This document shows, piece by piece, positions 53,779 through 62,151 of a stretch of DNA of 64,000 bases (position 1 is the first letter of the stretch; each line of letters begins with the position of its first letter). The notes under the pieces were generated by a model. It saw nothing but the letters and a program-made list of their open reading frames with translations, did no database searches and had not been told where the DNA came from. The translations under genes and the position numbers were made by a program. Where the stretch lies: assembly GCA_017960475.1 (NCBI GenBank), contig JAGCZH010000023.1:60098-124097 (forward strand), given 5' to 3'. The DNA is from Bacteroidales bacterium. GTDB lineage: Bacteria > Bacteroidota > Bacteroidia > Bacteroidales > P3.

Positions 53779-54090
53779 CTATTTTATTTAAGATAAGTAT
53801 TAAAATGCAAAAATACTAAAATTATTCCATACCGTCGAAAAAATGTTTATCGTCTGTTTTTTTTCGTACATTTGCAAAATAAAAACTGAGATAATCCTAT
53901 TTGTATTTGATTGATTTTGATGATTTATTTTTTAGTCTCAGTGGAAACCTGCCGCTCTTTCAAAGATTATTCACCTTCGACGATAGATTCGTCATCTGAG
54001 TTGCCTATATATGATATGAACGACCATTATGCGTGGCTTTACACCTCGTCGGAGGTCTAATTCAATGAGAAATAAAAAAGTATAAAATAT
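53779..54090. promoter_or_regulatory. Divergent promoter region of the WG-repeat gene and caspase module
   Basis: On the minus strand TATTTTTG (53808-53815 as CAAAAATA) lies 30 bases upstream of the WG gene. On the plus strand TACATTTG (53867-53874) faces the caspase gene, leaving a leader of ~210 bases. The leader contains a 46-codon open frame (53920-54060). No other structure seen. Confidence 0.55.
53920..54060 (+). CDS. Possible 46-residue leader ORF before the caspase gene
   Basis: An ATG at 53920 opens a frame ending with TAA at 54060, 30 bases before the caspase start and downstream of the TACATTTG promoter. The peptide begins MIYFLVSVETCRSF and is acidic and Ser-rich after that (STIDSSSELPIYDMNDHY). 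It has no known relative I can name. It could be a small protein, a leader peptide or chance. Base use is close to that of nearby genes. Confidence 0.3.
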   Translation: MIYFLVSVETCRSFKDYSPSTIDSSSELPIYDMNDHYAWLYTSSEV

Positions 54091-56157
54091 ATGAAGCGTA
54101 TTCTGTTAGTATTCGTCTCACTTTCAGTGGCGTTGACAATGCTGGCGCAGAACAAAGGCACATCCTCTACGGGGGGGCTTGAGGTGGTGAAGGATGCGAA
54201 ACACCCAGTTCTGCAGTTAGGCGACAAAGCCCGATGTACATTGACCGATGACGGCACTCTCGTCGTGGAAGGCTTCGGAATACTGAAAGGCGCCAGAAAC
54301 GAAAAAGGAGCACCTCTTGTCAAGAAGAAAATCAACCAAAAGATAAAAAACATTGACTTGACGCATTTCAGTGGCACGTTGGGCGACTATGTCTTCTATG
54401 GTATCGACGAGCTTGACGCTGTTATACTCAATGACAGCGCATTATATCGTTTCTCGCCAAGGGCTTTCTGGCCCGACATACGTATCGGCACATTGGAATT
54501 CGTTAACGTGAGAAATGGTGAAAAAGACTATAGAATCATCACCAACTATCTTCCAAGTCAGGAGTCGAAACGATGTGACATATCCTCTTTTAAGGACAAT
54601 ATACAGCGCTGCATCGTGGTGCGTCGCGACCATTACCTCGCCGATACCGCTACTATTGGCAAGAAGCATACCGGAAGGGGACTGCGCCGCTGGACAGACC
54701 GCAACAACGGCATGCGCCTCTACTATGGCGACTGGGTCAACGGGGAGATGGATGGAGCAGGAATCGCCATCATGTTCGACGGCACCGTACGTATGGGGCA
54801 GTGGAATGAGAATATCTGTACTGGCCATCCCGAGGCGGTGGGCGTGGATCTTTTCCTCGACTGTCCTGAAATACTGCCCCTGCAGCTTATAGCCCAGCAT
54901 CATGTGGAGCAAGCGGTGAACAAATGGCAGCGTAAGGAGGACTACGAGACAGCAAAGGAATGGGGCGCCCGAGTGAACAACAGCTCCCGGCAACAGCGCG
55001 CCATCATGGAGTACAATCTCCTTGTTGACCGCTATATGAAGGCTGAGGCGTCAAAAACAGACATCGCTTTCAGGTTGGGCTCTTACGATGTCAACCACAA
55101 CACCTACATGCTCAGTGACGCCACTTACGGCAATATACCAATAGCCCTCACCAATGCCATCTCTGCCGCGCAGTTCAAAACAGAATGGGATTCTTTGATC
55201 AAGACCCCCACCTATTATTTCGATGGAGAGAAAATGGCGCTGTGGGATCTCACCGTCTGGAAGGATGGCACCCGTGTGGCCTTCTATCGCAACGGTGCAC
55301 AGCCGCGGCACGACAACACACCGGCAGACTATAATTTCAACCCCATCGAGCTGCCCATCGTGCACACCTATCCAGTGGTGCCTTCAGATGTCGACATCGA
55401 TATTCCGGAAACACAAAGAAAAGACCCGTCGACATTTGTTTTCATTATCGCCAACGAGAACTACGTCACACAACGAGTGCCCTATGCTCTCAACGACGGG
55501 AACATATTCAAACGCTATTGCGAGAAGACCCTCGGCATCGCCCCTAATCACATAAAGATCTATGCCGACGCTACTTATGGCAGAATTATGGAGTGTGTGT
55601 CCATGGCTAGGCAGACAGCCGAAGCCTATGATGGAGAGGTGACGCTGTTGTTCTACTATGCGGGGCATGCTATCCCCGACGAGCGCTGCGATGACGCCTA
55701 CCTGCTGCCTATCGACGGAAGCCCCAGAATGCCCGAGACAGCCTACAGTCTGAACAAACTATACAACGAACTGGGGTCCATCAATGCCCGTGCGGTGGTG
55801 TGCTTCATGGATGCCTGTTTCTCGGGAACCACACGCGAAGGGAGTGCGCTGCTCGCCACACGTGGATTCAGACTCACCGACAAAAACAATACTCCTAAGG
55901 GTAATATGGTGGTTTTCACCTCGTCAAGCGAGGATGAGTCGTCCTTGATGTATGAAGAGAAATCCCATGGTCTCTTCACCTATTTCCTTTTGAAAAAAAT
56001 CAAGGAGACCAAAGGCGCCGTGACACTTGGCGAGATGGCCGACTACCTGACTCGTGAAGTGAAAAGAGCCTCGAGTACCGTAAATCAGATAATACAAACC
56101 CCGAAAGTGCTGGTGTCCCCAGCTCTTTACAACACATGGAGAGATATTGCCTTATGA
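54091..56157 (+). CDS. Exported caspase-family peptidase with MORN-like repeats (C14)
   Basis: Predicted cysteine peptidase of 688 residues exported by the Sec signal MKRILLVFVSLSVALTMLAQ. Residues ~20-55 carry a short segment shared with the second caspase (GGLEVVKDAKHPVLQL). Residues ~55-180 hold a leucine-rich-like surface with FSPRAFWPD. At ~205-250 are MORN-like repeats (RLYYGDWVNGEMDGAGIAI, VRMGQWNENICTG). The caspase domain occupies ~450-688: FIIANENY start, LLFYYAGHAIPD with catalytic His526 and VVCFMDACFSG with catalytic Cys576. Dyad residues are intact. Caspase-fold proteins mature or cut proteins after Arg, Lys or Asp; the target is unknown. Confidence 0.92.
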   Translation: MKRILLVFVSLSVALTMLAQNKGTSSTGGLEVVKDAKHPVLQLGDKARCTLTDDGTLVVEGFGILKGARNEKGAPLVKKKINQKIKNIDLTHFSGTLGDYVFYGIDELDAVILNDSALYRFSPRAFWPDIRIGTLEFVNVRNGEKDYRIITNYLPSQESKRCDISSFKDNIQRCIVVRRDHYLADTATIGKKHTGRGLRRWTDRNNGMRLYYGDWVNGEMDGAGIAIMFDGTVRMGQWNENICTGHPEAVGVDLFLDCPEILPLQLIAQHHVEQAVNKWQRKEDYETAKEWGARVNNSSRQQRAIMEYNLLVDRYMKAEASKTDIAFRLGSYDVNHNTYMLSDATYGNIPIALTNAISAAQFKTEWDSLIKTPTYYFDGEKMALWDLTVWKDGTRVAFYRNGAQPRHDNTPADYNFNPIELPIVHTYPVVPSDVDIDIPETQRKDPSTFVFIIANENYVTQRVPYALNDGNIFKRYCEKTLGIAPNHIKIYADATYGRIMECVSMARQTAEAYDGEVTLLFYYAGHAIPDERCDDAYLLPIDGSPRMPETAYSLNKLYNELGSINARAVVCFMDACFSGTTREGSALLATRGFRLTDKNNTPKGNMVVFTSSSEDESSLMYEEKSHGLFTYFLLKKIKETKGAVTLGEMADYLTREVKRASSTVNQIIQTPKVLVSPALYNTWRDIAL

Positions 56158-56432
56158 AAAACACAATAACAATTCTTTTTTTGATAGTATGCCTCGTGTC
56201 TCTTTTCGCAACCCCGATACAGGCTCAGGAGAAGGGAGAGGCGCTATACAAGAAAGCCTGTGATCTTTTCGACAACCAGCGCTACGAAGAGGCCTACCCG
56301 CTATTCAACACTTTGGCTGGGCAAGGAGACGTACGAGCCTCGCTGGAGCTGGGACACTACTTTTATGAAGGCCTCGCTCCTGTTGAAAAAGACTTCTCCA
56401 AGGCTTATGCATGCTACACATTTCCTATTTAG
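56154..56432 (+). pseudogene. Truncated Sel1-repeat protein, probably a broken copy
   Basis: Starts at ATG 56154, overlapping the caspase stop (ATGA). It encodes a Sec signal (NTITILFLIVCLVSLFATPIQAQ) and one and a half Sel1/TPR-like repeats (ALYKKACDLFDNQRYEEAYPLFNTLAGQGDVRASLELGHYFYEG) and stops abruptly after KAYACYTFPI, in the middle of what would be the second repeat. The next gene begins with the same design (ESVESLYSQASKYYEAKDHEKAYPLM, then ECVIGHYYFFG) and carries on for several repeats. This looks like a 3'-truncated duplicate; a short functional protein is possible. Confidence 0.65.
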
Positions 56433-56483
56433 ACGGGAAACGTGTCACTATGGAATTGTAATCCAATGAATAACAATAAAATC

Positions 56484-57782
56484 ATGAAACGTATATTATT
56501 TTTTTTCCTCCTTCTGTCACCGCTATTTGTCACTGCGCAGGAGAGCGTCGAAAGTCTCTACAGTCAAGCCAGCAAATACTATGAGGCCAAAGATCATGAG
56601 AAGGCATACCCCCTAATGCTACAGGCTGCGGAGCAGGGATATTACAAAGCCGAATGTGTGATAGGGCACTACTATTTTTTCGGTTTTTCTCCATTGGATC
56701 AGAACTATGCCAAAGCCTTCGAATGGTACAAAAAAGCCAGTGACCATGGTAGCATCTCAGCGAAACAGAAACTTGGATATATGTATCATGCAGGTCTCTA
56801 CGTATCGGCAAACAAAGAGAAGGCCTACCAATACTATATTGATGCCGCCCAGAAAGGGGATGTCTATTCCTGCATCAATTTGGGTTTTATGTATTCAGAT
56901 GCTTATGGCGATTTTTGGTGGGATGCAAGTGGGGCAGATTTTCCTCCCATCGACAAAAAGAAAGTGTATGCCCATGTGCCCGATTACGGTTATGGTGGTG
57001 TATCGCCAGGAGTATCATCCAAGCCTAAGCCTGGTGAGGCAAACACGCAATATGAAAAGAAGCCAACTCCCCCTGCAAGCTTATATGAGGATACGAATTA
57101 CAGGGTGCCTGTGATTGACTCCATGGGACATCTCAATCTGGATGTCATCCCTATGAGCCCGGCTGAAGAATGGTTTCTTTTGGCAGCAAAGCTAGACAGT
57201 ACAGACGGTCTGTATTATCTTGCCTATTTCTATGATGTTCCGTACGGGGAATTTGAGCCAACACACTTCCGTGGAATTGACATTAATCTCCCTGACAAAA
57301 CAATATATGACAACGGTATACGGCTTTATGAGATGGCCGCTCAAAATGGAAGTGCCAAAGCGCAAGCTGTGATTGGCGAACAATACATGCAAAGCAATCA
57401 GTTCCCTACTGCACTGAAATGGCTGGAGATGGCAAAGAAGAATGGAATAAAAGATATTATTCGCCACAGTAATTTCTATGCGTATGATGGAGGTCCAACT
57501 GTAGTAGTTGAAGCCATCGCTATCTGCAAGCATTTCTTGAAAAAACAACCATATACCTATATTGGCGTCTGGTATGATTATGACACTTACGAACCCATTC
57601 AAAGCGATTTATATGTGTATGTACAAGTAAAAAATGCGCAAGAAAAGGAAGGTCTGATAAAGATAGATATGAATGGTCGATTGATTTCAAAGACCCCTAT
57701 CAAATTTGACGAAAACAACAGTTTATACGAACATATAAAAATCGAAAATGGACAACTCCTCTATGACGGGCAACCGTTCTAA
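56484..57782 (+). CDS. Exported Sel1-repeat (SLR/TPR-like) protein
   Basis: About 432 residues from ATG 56484, which gives the Sec signal MKRILFFFLLLSPLFVTAQ. Five or more Sel1-like helical repeats are visible: AYPLMLQAAEQGYYKAECVIGHYYFFG, AFEWYKKASDHGSISAKQKLGYMYHAG, AYQYYIDAAQKGDVYSCINLGFMY, then after a ~110-residue insert LYEMAAQNGSAKAQAVIGEQYM and ALKWLEMAKKNG. Such repeats are protein-binding scaffolds. The C-terminus has a strand-rich segment. It lies between the two caspase genes and may connect them in one complex. That is inference from context. Confidence 0.88.
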   Translation: MKRILFFFLLLSPLFVTAQESVESLYSQASKYYEAKDHEKAYPLMLQAAEQGYYKAECVIGHYYFFGFSPLDQNYAKAFEWYKKASDHGSISAKQKLGYMYHAGLYVSANKEKAYQYYIDAAQKGDVYSCINLGFMYSDAYGDFWWDASGADFPPIDKKKVYAHVPDYGYGGVSPGVSSKPKPGEANTQYEKKPTPPASLYEDTNYRVPVIDSMGHLNLDVIPMSPAEEWFLLAAKLDSTDGLYYLAYFYDVPYGEFEPTHFRGIDINLPDKTIYDNGIRLYEMAAQNGSAKAQAVIGEQYMQSNQFPTALKWLEMAKKNGIKDIIRHSNFYAYDGGPTVVVEAIAICKHFLKKQPYTYIGVWYDYDTYEPIQSDLYVYVQVKNAQEKEGLIKIDMNGRLISKTPIKFDENNSLYEHIKIENGQLLYDGQPF

Positions 57783-57847
57783 GTGACGATGTTGGCTTCC
57801 AGGTTGTTGAACATTAATACAGAATTATCTTTAACCTTTACAAAAAT

Positions 57848-59560
57848 ATGAAACGTATTCTTCTTATTATAGTATCTCTTCTTGTAGCGCAGGCGACGAT
57901 GGCTCAGAGTAACAAAGGCGTCTCGCAGGTGGGAAGTTTGAACATTGTCAAGGAGGTGAAGCCTCCCATCCTGCAATTGGAAGGACAGATTGCCTTCTCC
58001 GAACCGTCGGGCAACAATGCCATCGATGCCAACGAACGCTGCAAGCTTATTATGAAGTTGAAAAACAGCGGCATGGGCGATGGATACTCATTGAAAGGCA
58101 GAATCGCGCTTAAAAATGGCGGCAAGGGGGTGTCGGTGCATGATGTCACTCTGCCGGTACTCAAGGTGGGTGCCAGCCACACTGTGGAATTCCCCATTGA
58201 AGCCAATATGTCCACCGAGGACGGTATGGCGGAGTTCGACATCTATATCGAAGAACCCAATGGTTTCGGCACGCCGCACTTCGCCGTCAAAGTCCCCACA
58301 CGGGCTTTCGTGGCACCTATGGTGGAATTCCGTGGATGCGTTGTGCAGGATGGATCGGTGACTCTCTACAAGGGACAGCCCTACACGCTGCAAGTGCTTG
58401 TCCAGAACACCGGCTACGGCAAGGCGGAACAGGTTAGTGTGAACCTGAAGGTGCCTGAGAATGTATACCTGCTAAACCCCGATGCCGCTCTTAGCGGTGT
58501 AACGCTTGCCTCGGGCGAAAGTCGCACGCTTTTGTTCAATGTCATCATGAACCAGAATTACAGCAGCTCATCGCTTGTGATGAATGTTGACATCGACGAG
58601 CGCTACCACCGCTACAGCAAGGACGGCGTGCTCACCTTTACCGTGGCTGCCGGCAACAATCCTGGACCGGTGGTTATCAACTCCGACAACAATCCCCGTC
58701 GCGATCCCATCGCCGTTGTGTCGCTTGGTTCCGATGTCGACAAGAACATTCCGCAGAGCGAGATGACTAATGCACGTATGCGTGTCATGATCATCGCCAA
58801 CCAGAACTACCTTGACGAGAAACCTGTAGGCACTGCGTTGAGCGACGGACGTGTCATGAAGGAATACTGTGTGCGCACGTTGGGCGTTCCCGCCAATCAG
58901 GTGGAACTACTTGAAAACCGCACCAGCGCCCAGATGAAGGCCGATGTGGAGGCTTTCGCCAAGTCGATGCGCATAAATAGCGGCGACCATTTCCTTTTCT
59001 TCTATTTCGGTCATGGCATGCACGATGCCAACCCGTCGGTGAACGATGCCTACCTCATCCCCGTCGATGGAACATCGGTGCGGCTGAGCCAGACGGGAGT
59101 AAGCCGCAACTGGATGATGCAGCAGTTCGAGAAATCCAAGCCGGAACAGCTGGTAGTCTACCTGGAGAGTTGCTTCAGCGGCGGCCTGTCGGGCTCCACC
59201 CACGACAGCGACAATCTCGACTACTCCAAGAACTCGTCGGGTCTGCGTCTCCAGGACAATGTGGACAATAGTTTCAAGGGCAACATAGTCCTTATCACCG
59301 CCTCGTCAAACAAAGAGACCGCAAACGCCTACGTGTCGCAAAACCACAATGTCTTCACCTACGAGTTTTTGAAAGCTCTCCAGCAGGGTGGCGGCAGCGG
59401 CAGTCTGGGCGAACTGTTCAGCAGCGTTCAACGTGCCACCACACGTACCGCATGGAATGAGCTGGGCCGCGACCAGAACCCCTCCATCACTGTCAGCTCC
59501 ACCCTCGGCGACGGCTGGAAGATATGGACTCTCATGCCGGAAGGGAGGAAAAGAAAATGA
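57848..59560 (+). CDS. Exported caspase-family peptidase with CARDB-like domains (C14)
   Basis: 570 residues, Sec signal MKRILLIIVSLLVAQATMAQ. The short segment SLNIVKEVKPPILQL resembles that in the first caspase. Residues ~55-270 form two Ig-like CARDB-type domains (ERCKLIMKLKNSGMGDGYSL; YTLQVLVQNTGYGKAEQVSV). The caspase domain runs from ~305: MIIANQNYLDEK, LFFYFGHGMHD with His389 and LVVYLESCFSGG with Cys442. The dyad is intact. It ends by overlapping the next start (ATGA), giving tight coupling to the SUMF1 protein that follows. Target unknown; an activity directed at envelope proteins is plausible given the signal peptide. Confidence 0.93.
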   Translation: MKRILLIIVSLLVAQATMAQSNKGVSQVGSLNIVKEVKPPILQLEGQIAFSEPSGNNAIDANERCKLIMKLKNSGMGDGYSLKGRIALKNGGKGVSVHDVTLPVLKVGASHTVEFPIEANMSTEDGMAEFDIYIEEPNGFGTPHFAVKVPTRAFVAPMVEFRGCVVQDGSVTLYKGQPYTLQVLVQNTGYGKAEQVSVNLKVPENVYLLNPDAALSGVTLASGESRTLLFNVIMNQNYSSSSLVMNVDIDERYHRYSKDGVLTFTVAAGNNPGPVVINSDNNPRRDPIAVVSLGSDVDKNIPQSEMTNARMRVMIIANQNYLDEKPVGTALSDGRVMKEYCVRTLGVPANQVELLENRTSAQMKADVEAFAKSMRINSGDHFLFFYFGHGMHDANPSVNDAYLIPVDGTSVRLSQTGVSRNWMMQQFEKSKPEQLVVYLESCFSGGLSGSTHDSDNLDYSKNSSGLRLQDNVDNSFKGNIVLITASSNKETANAYVSQNHNVFTYEFLKALQQGGGSGSLGELFSSVQRATTRTAWNELGRDQNPSITVSSTLGDGWKIWTLMPEGRKRK

Positions 59561-60579
59561 AACGTTATTTTGTTTTTTCTATTATTATCTGTCTTGCACT
59601 ACAGGTCGTGGCGCAACGGGTGAGCAATGTGTCGTTCCGCCAGGAAGGCAAGATGGTACATGTCTCTTACGATCTGTCGGAACAAGCCAACATTGCCGTG
59701 GAGGTCTCCATCGATGGAGGTCTCACCTATGGCACGCCGAAAATGACGCATGTCAGTGGCGACGTGGGTAAAAACATCAGCGCCGGCAAAGGCAAGCGCA
59801 TTGTGTGGGATGTGCTGCAGGACTGCGACAAGTTGCAGGGCGACCGAGTTTGCTTCAGTGTAACAGCCACCAGGGGCGGCGACAACCAGACTATTACCGT
59901 GAACGGTGTCAGTTTCACCATGGTCTATGTCGAGGGAGGTACCTTCACCATGGGCTGCACTGCGGAGCAGGGCGGCGGCTGCGATAGCGATGAGTACCCT
60001 TCACACAGTGTCACGTTGAGTGGCTATTATATCGGCGAGACAGAGGTTACGCAGGCACTGTGGAAGGCGGTGATGGGGAGCAATCCCAGCAATTGGAAGG
60101 GTGACCAACTGCCTGTGGAGAGTGTTTCATGGGATGACTGCCAGACTTTTATAAGCAAACTCAACAGTTTGACGGGACGCACGTTCCGCCTGCCCACGGA
60201 GGCTGAGTGGGAGTATGCCGCCCGTGGTGGAAAGAGGTCGAAAGGATATAAGTACAGCGGCAGCAATAATATTGACGATGTGGCATGGTATGGTGGCAAC
60301 AGCGGCTCAAAGACTCATGCCGTCAAAGGCAAGAGAGCCAACGAGCTTGGATTGTATGACATGAGCGGCAACGTGTGGGAGTGGTGCAGCGACTGGAAAG
60401 GTGAGTACAGCAGCGGTTCGCAGCGCAATCCTAAAGGCCCCTCGTCGGGCTCGCTCCGCGTGTACCGCGGCGGCAGCAAGATCGCCTACGCGAGGAGCTG
60501 CCGCGTTTCGTACCGCAACAGCAACAACCCGTCGTCCCGCGGCGACAACATCGGCTTCCGCTTGGCCCTCGTGCCCTAG
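59557..60579 (+). CDS. Exported SUMF1/C-type-lectin-fold protein, likely DGR target
   Basis: 340 residues, Sec signal MKRYFVFSIIICLALQVVAQ from ATG 59557 (overlaps the caspase stop). Residues ~20-105 are an Ig-like domain (VSYDLSEQANIAVEVSIDGG). Residues ~115-340 are a formylglycine-generating-enzyme (SUMF1) fold: FTMVYVEGGTFTMG, YYIGETEVTQALWKAVMG, LPVESVSWDDCQTFI, RLPTEAEWEYAARGG, YDMSGNVWEWCSDW and GFRLALVP. The catalytic cysteines of true FGE are missing, as in most binding versions. The last ~35 codons carry a DGR-type variability signature (see 60475-60570). Likely a ligand-binding component of the caspase module. Confidence 0.93.
   Translation: MKRYFVFSIIICLALQVVAQRVSNVSFRQEGKMVHVSYDLSEQANIAVEVSIDGGLTYGTPKMTHVSGDVGKNISAGKGKRIVWDVLQDCDKLQGDRVCFSVTATRGGDNQTITVNGVSFTMVYVEGGTFTMGCTAEQGGGCDSDEYPSHSVTLSGYYIGETEVTQALWKAVMGSNPSNWKGDQLPVESVSWDDCQTFISKLNSLTGRTFRLPTEAEWEYAARGGKRSKGYKYSGSNNIDDVAWYGGNSGSKTHAVKGKRANELGLYDMSGNVWEWCSDWKGEYSSGSQRNPKGPSSGSLRVYRGGSKIAYARSCRVSYRNSNNPSSRGDNIGFRLALVP
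60475..60570 (+). other. Candidate DGR variable region (VR) with IMH-like 3' end
   Basis: In codons 308-332 nearly every non-conserved position is NNC: ATC, GCC, TAC, AGC, AAC, AGC, AAC, AAC, TCC, GGC, GAC, AAC. Each differs from AAC only at bases 1 and 2, as adenine-specific mutagenic homing would leave. Conserved anchors between them (CRVSYR, NP, IGFRLA) match the C-terminal frame of known DGR target lectins. The final GC-rich GGCTTCCGCTTGGCC stretch fits an initiation-of-mutagenic-homing site. No template repeat was found in the window. Confidence 0.6.
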
Positions 60580-60660
60580 TTTACCCTCTCCTCTTGTAAG
60601 CTAAGGTGGGAAAATTATGGCAGGATGAACGTTTTTTTGAAAAATGATAATTTATAAGCT

Positions 60661-61497
60661 ATGTCTATACGCAAAAGTTTGATTTTGATACTCTCTTTGT
60701 TGCTGTCGGTGACAGTTGAGGCGCAACGTGCCAAAACCGTCAGGGTCAAAGTCACAGGCAGTGCCGTGGGTACGGATGTGGTGCAGACAAAACGCAACGC
60801 ACTATACGACGCCAAACGCAACGCTTTGCTTGAGGCCGGCGTGGACGAGACAGTGACAACGATGACCACCATCATGTTGGGCGATAAACAGAACCCGACA
60901 CTGCAGAGCGCCGCCACCGAGGTGAGCATGCTGATGCTTGACGGCAAGGTGCGCTTGGTGGGTGAACCAAAATATGAGACATCGGCTCACATCAACGACA
61001 ACCTCTTGACCATAACCTGCCATATCAAGGCTGACGTAGTTATGGAAGAGCAGGTAGACGAGACATTCCGCATCAAGGTGGAGGGTTTGCGCACCACCTA
61101 TCGTGAAGGCGAACAGGTGGAGATGTCCATCACACCCTTCTCGGATTGCTGGGTGCGTATCTTCTGGTTTGACCATGCCACCTCTTCAGCCGTGGAAGGT
61201 GATATGCTCTTCCCCGACAGACTCCACTATAACGATTTGATGCTGAATAAGGAACGAACCTACAACTTTCCTGCCATGCCTGGCGAGTTTGTCAAAGGTA
61301 ATCCCCAAAAGCTGGAGGCTTTCAAGCAGACAGACCAGATGATGGAGACCAACATCCTCTTTGTCGTGGCACTAAAGACGCCCATACCTTACAATCCTGA
61401 TAGTTTCAGTTATGAAAAATTTATTGATTGGCTGATAGAAATCCCTGCCAATCAACGGTTTGTTTATTGGATGCCAATTGGGATCGTGGAAAAATGA
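60661..61497 (+). CDS. Exported DUF4384 protein
   Basis: 278 residues with Sec signal MSIRKSLILILSLLLSVTVEAQ. Residues ~25-140 resemble an N-terminal flagellar/LPP20-like or TolB-type domain in which a repeated N-A-L motif occurs (KRNALYDAKRNALLEAGVDETV). Residues ~145-275 match DUF4384: YREGEQVEMSITPFSDCWVRIFWFDHAT, LFPDRLHYNDLML and KTPIPY. DUF4384 is usually linked to caspase or kinase proteins in the literature I know. It closes the caspase run 81 bases after the SUMF1 gene and probably belongs to it. Role unknown. Confidence 0.85.
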   Translation: MSIRKSLILILSLLLSVTVEAQRAKTVRVKVTGSAVGTDVVQTKRNALYDAKRNALLEAGVDETVTTMTTIMLGDKQNPTLQSAATEVSMLMLDGKVRLVGEPKYETSAHINDNLLTITCHIKADVVMEEQVDETFRIKVEGLRTTYREGEQVEMSITPFSDCWVRIFWFDHATSSAVEGDMLFPDRLHYNDLMLNKERTYNFPAMPGEFVKGNPQKLEAFKQTDQMMETNILFVVALKTPIPYNPDSFSYEKFIDWLIEIPANQRFVYWMPIGIVEK

Positions 61498-61503
61498 TTA
61501 TGG

Positions 61504-61547
61504 TAACGTTTGACGTTTTACGTTTAACGTTTCACGTTTAATGTTTA
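61504..61547. repeat. AT-rich spacer motif (acgtttaacgtttcacg type)
   Basis: Five or six near-tandem acgttt(a/c)ac words in the spacer between DUF4384 and guanine deaminase, convergent genes. Same vocabulary as 50919-50950. Confidence 0.55.
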
Positions 61548-61615
61548 TAGATGTCTCTAGATTGATATTCAGTGATTTAATTTAGAACAGTTCCACTTTA
61601 TTTTTTTGTTGCTTC

Positions 61616-62086
61616 TCAGTAATTTTTGTGTGGCATTTTCAGATATTCATCAAAGAGGTCTAGACATGCCTCACGGTCGCATTCCACTAAGAATTCTGGC
61701 AGTTTGTCACGGCCGCTGAAAAGGTCGTTGAAAGCGTCGTCACGAAAGCCTATAATGGCGTTGTCTTTGATGGTGCATCCATAATAGATGCGTTTTATGT
61801 TGGCCCACAAGCAGGCGCAGAGGCACATGTGGCACGGCTCGCCAGTGGTATAGACATCACATCCCGTCAGGTCGTGTGTACCAAGCCGTTGACAGGCGTC
61901 ACGGATAGCCTCCACTTCGCCGTGGGCTGTGGGATCGTTGTTGCCCAGCACCATGTTATGTCCTCGACCGATGACAATACCCTCTTTGACCACTACCGAC
62001 CCGAAAGGACCGCCATCGCCCGAAGTTATGCCTGACATTGCCTCGTCAATGGCCATTTGCATATATTTGTTGCTGGCTTTTTTCAT
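61616..62086 (-). CDS. guaD: Guanine deaminase (cytidine deaminase fold)
   Basis: 156 residues, the size of Bacillus GuaD. Zinc-binding HGE (in NDPTAHGEVEAIRDAC) and PCHMC (in EPCHMCLCA) with the proton-shuttling Glu define the deaminase fold; the wider context GGPFGSVVVKEG and the order of blocks fit guanine deaminase better than tRNA adenosine deaminase (which has HAE and a different C-terminus). The C-terminal DEYLKMPHKNY is close to the conserved end of GuaD, where an Asn-Lys-x-Tyr is common. Single-gene unit with its own promoter. Confidence 0.88.
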   Translation of the reverse strand: MKKASNKYMQMAIDEAMSGITSGDGGPFGSVVVKEGIVIGRGHNMVLGNNDPTAHGEVEAIRDACQRLGTHDLTGCDVYTTGEPCHMCLCACLWANIKRIYYGCTIKDNAIIGFRDDAFNDLFSGRDKLPEFLVECDREACLDLFDEYLKMPHKNY

Positions 62087-62143
62087 GTTTATTCTTTGAT
62101 ATATATGTCGTTATTGGTTTGTCGCAATCCTTGTTAAACGTTG

Positions 62144-62151
62144 CAAATATA
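62144..62151 (-). promoter_or_regulatory. Candidate -7 element for guaD
   Basis: On the minus strand TATATTTG matches TAnnTTTG, 58 bases upstream of the guaD start. Confidence 0.5.

Noticed and set aside
53779..61497. Reverse transcriptase, Avd protein or template repeat next to the SUMF1 gene
   Set aside because: I searched by eye for a YxDD-type frame and for an AAC-rich near-copy of the variable region in all spacers of the window and found none.
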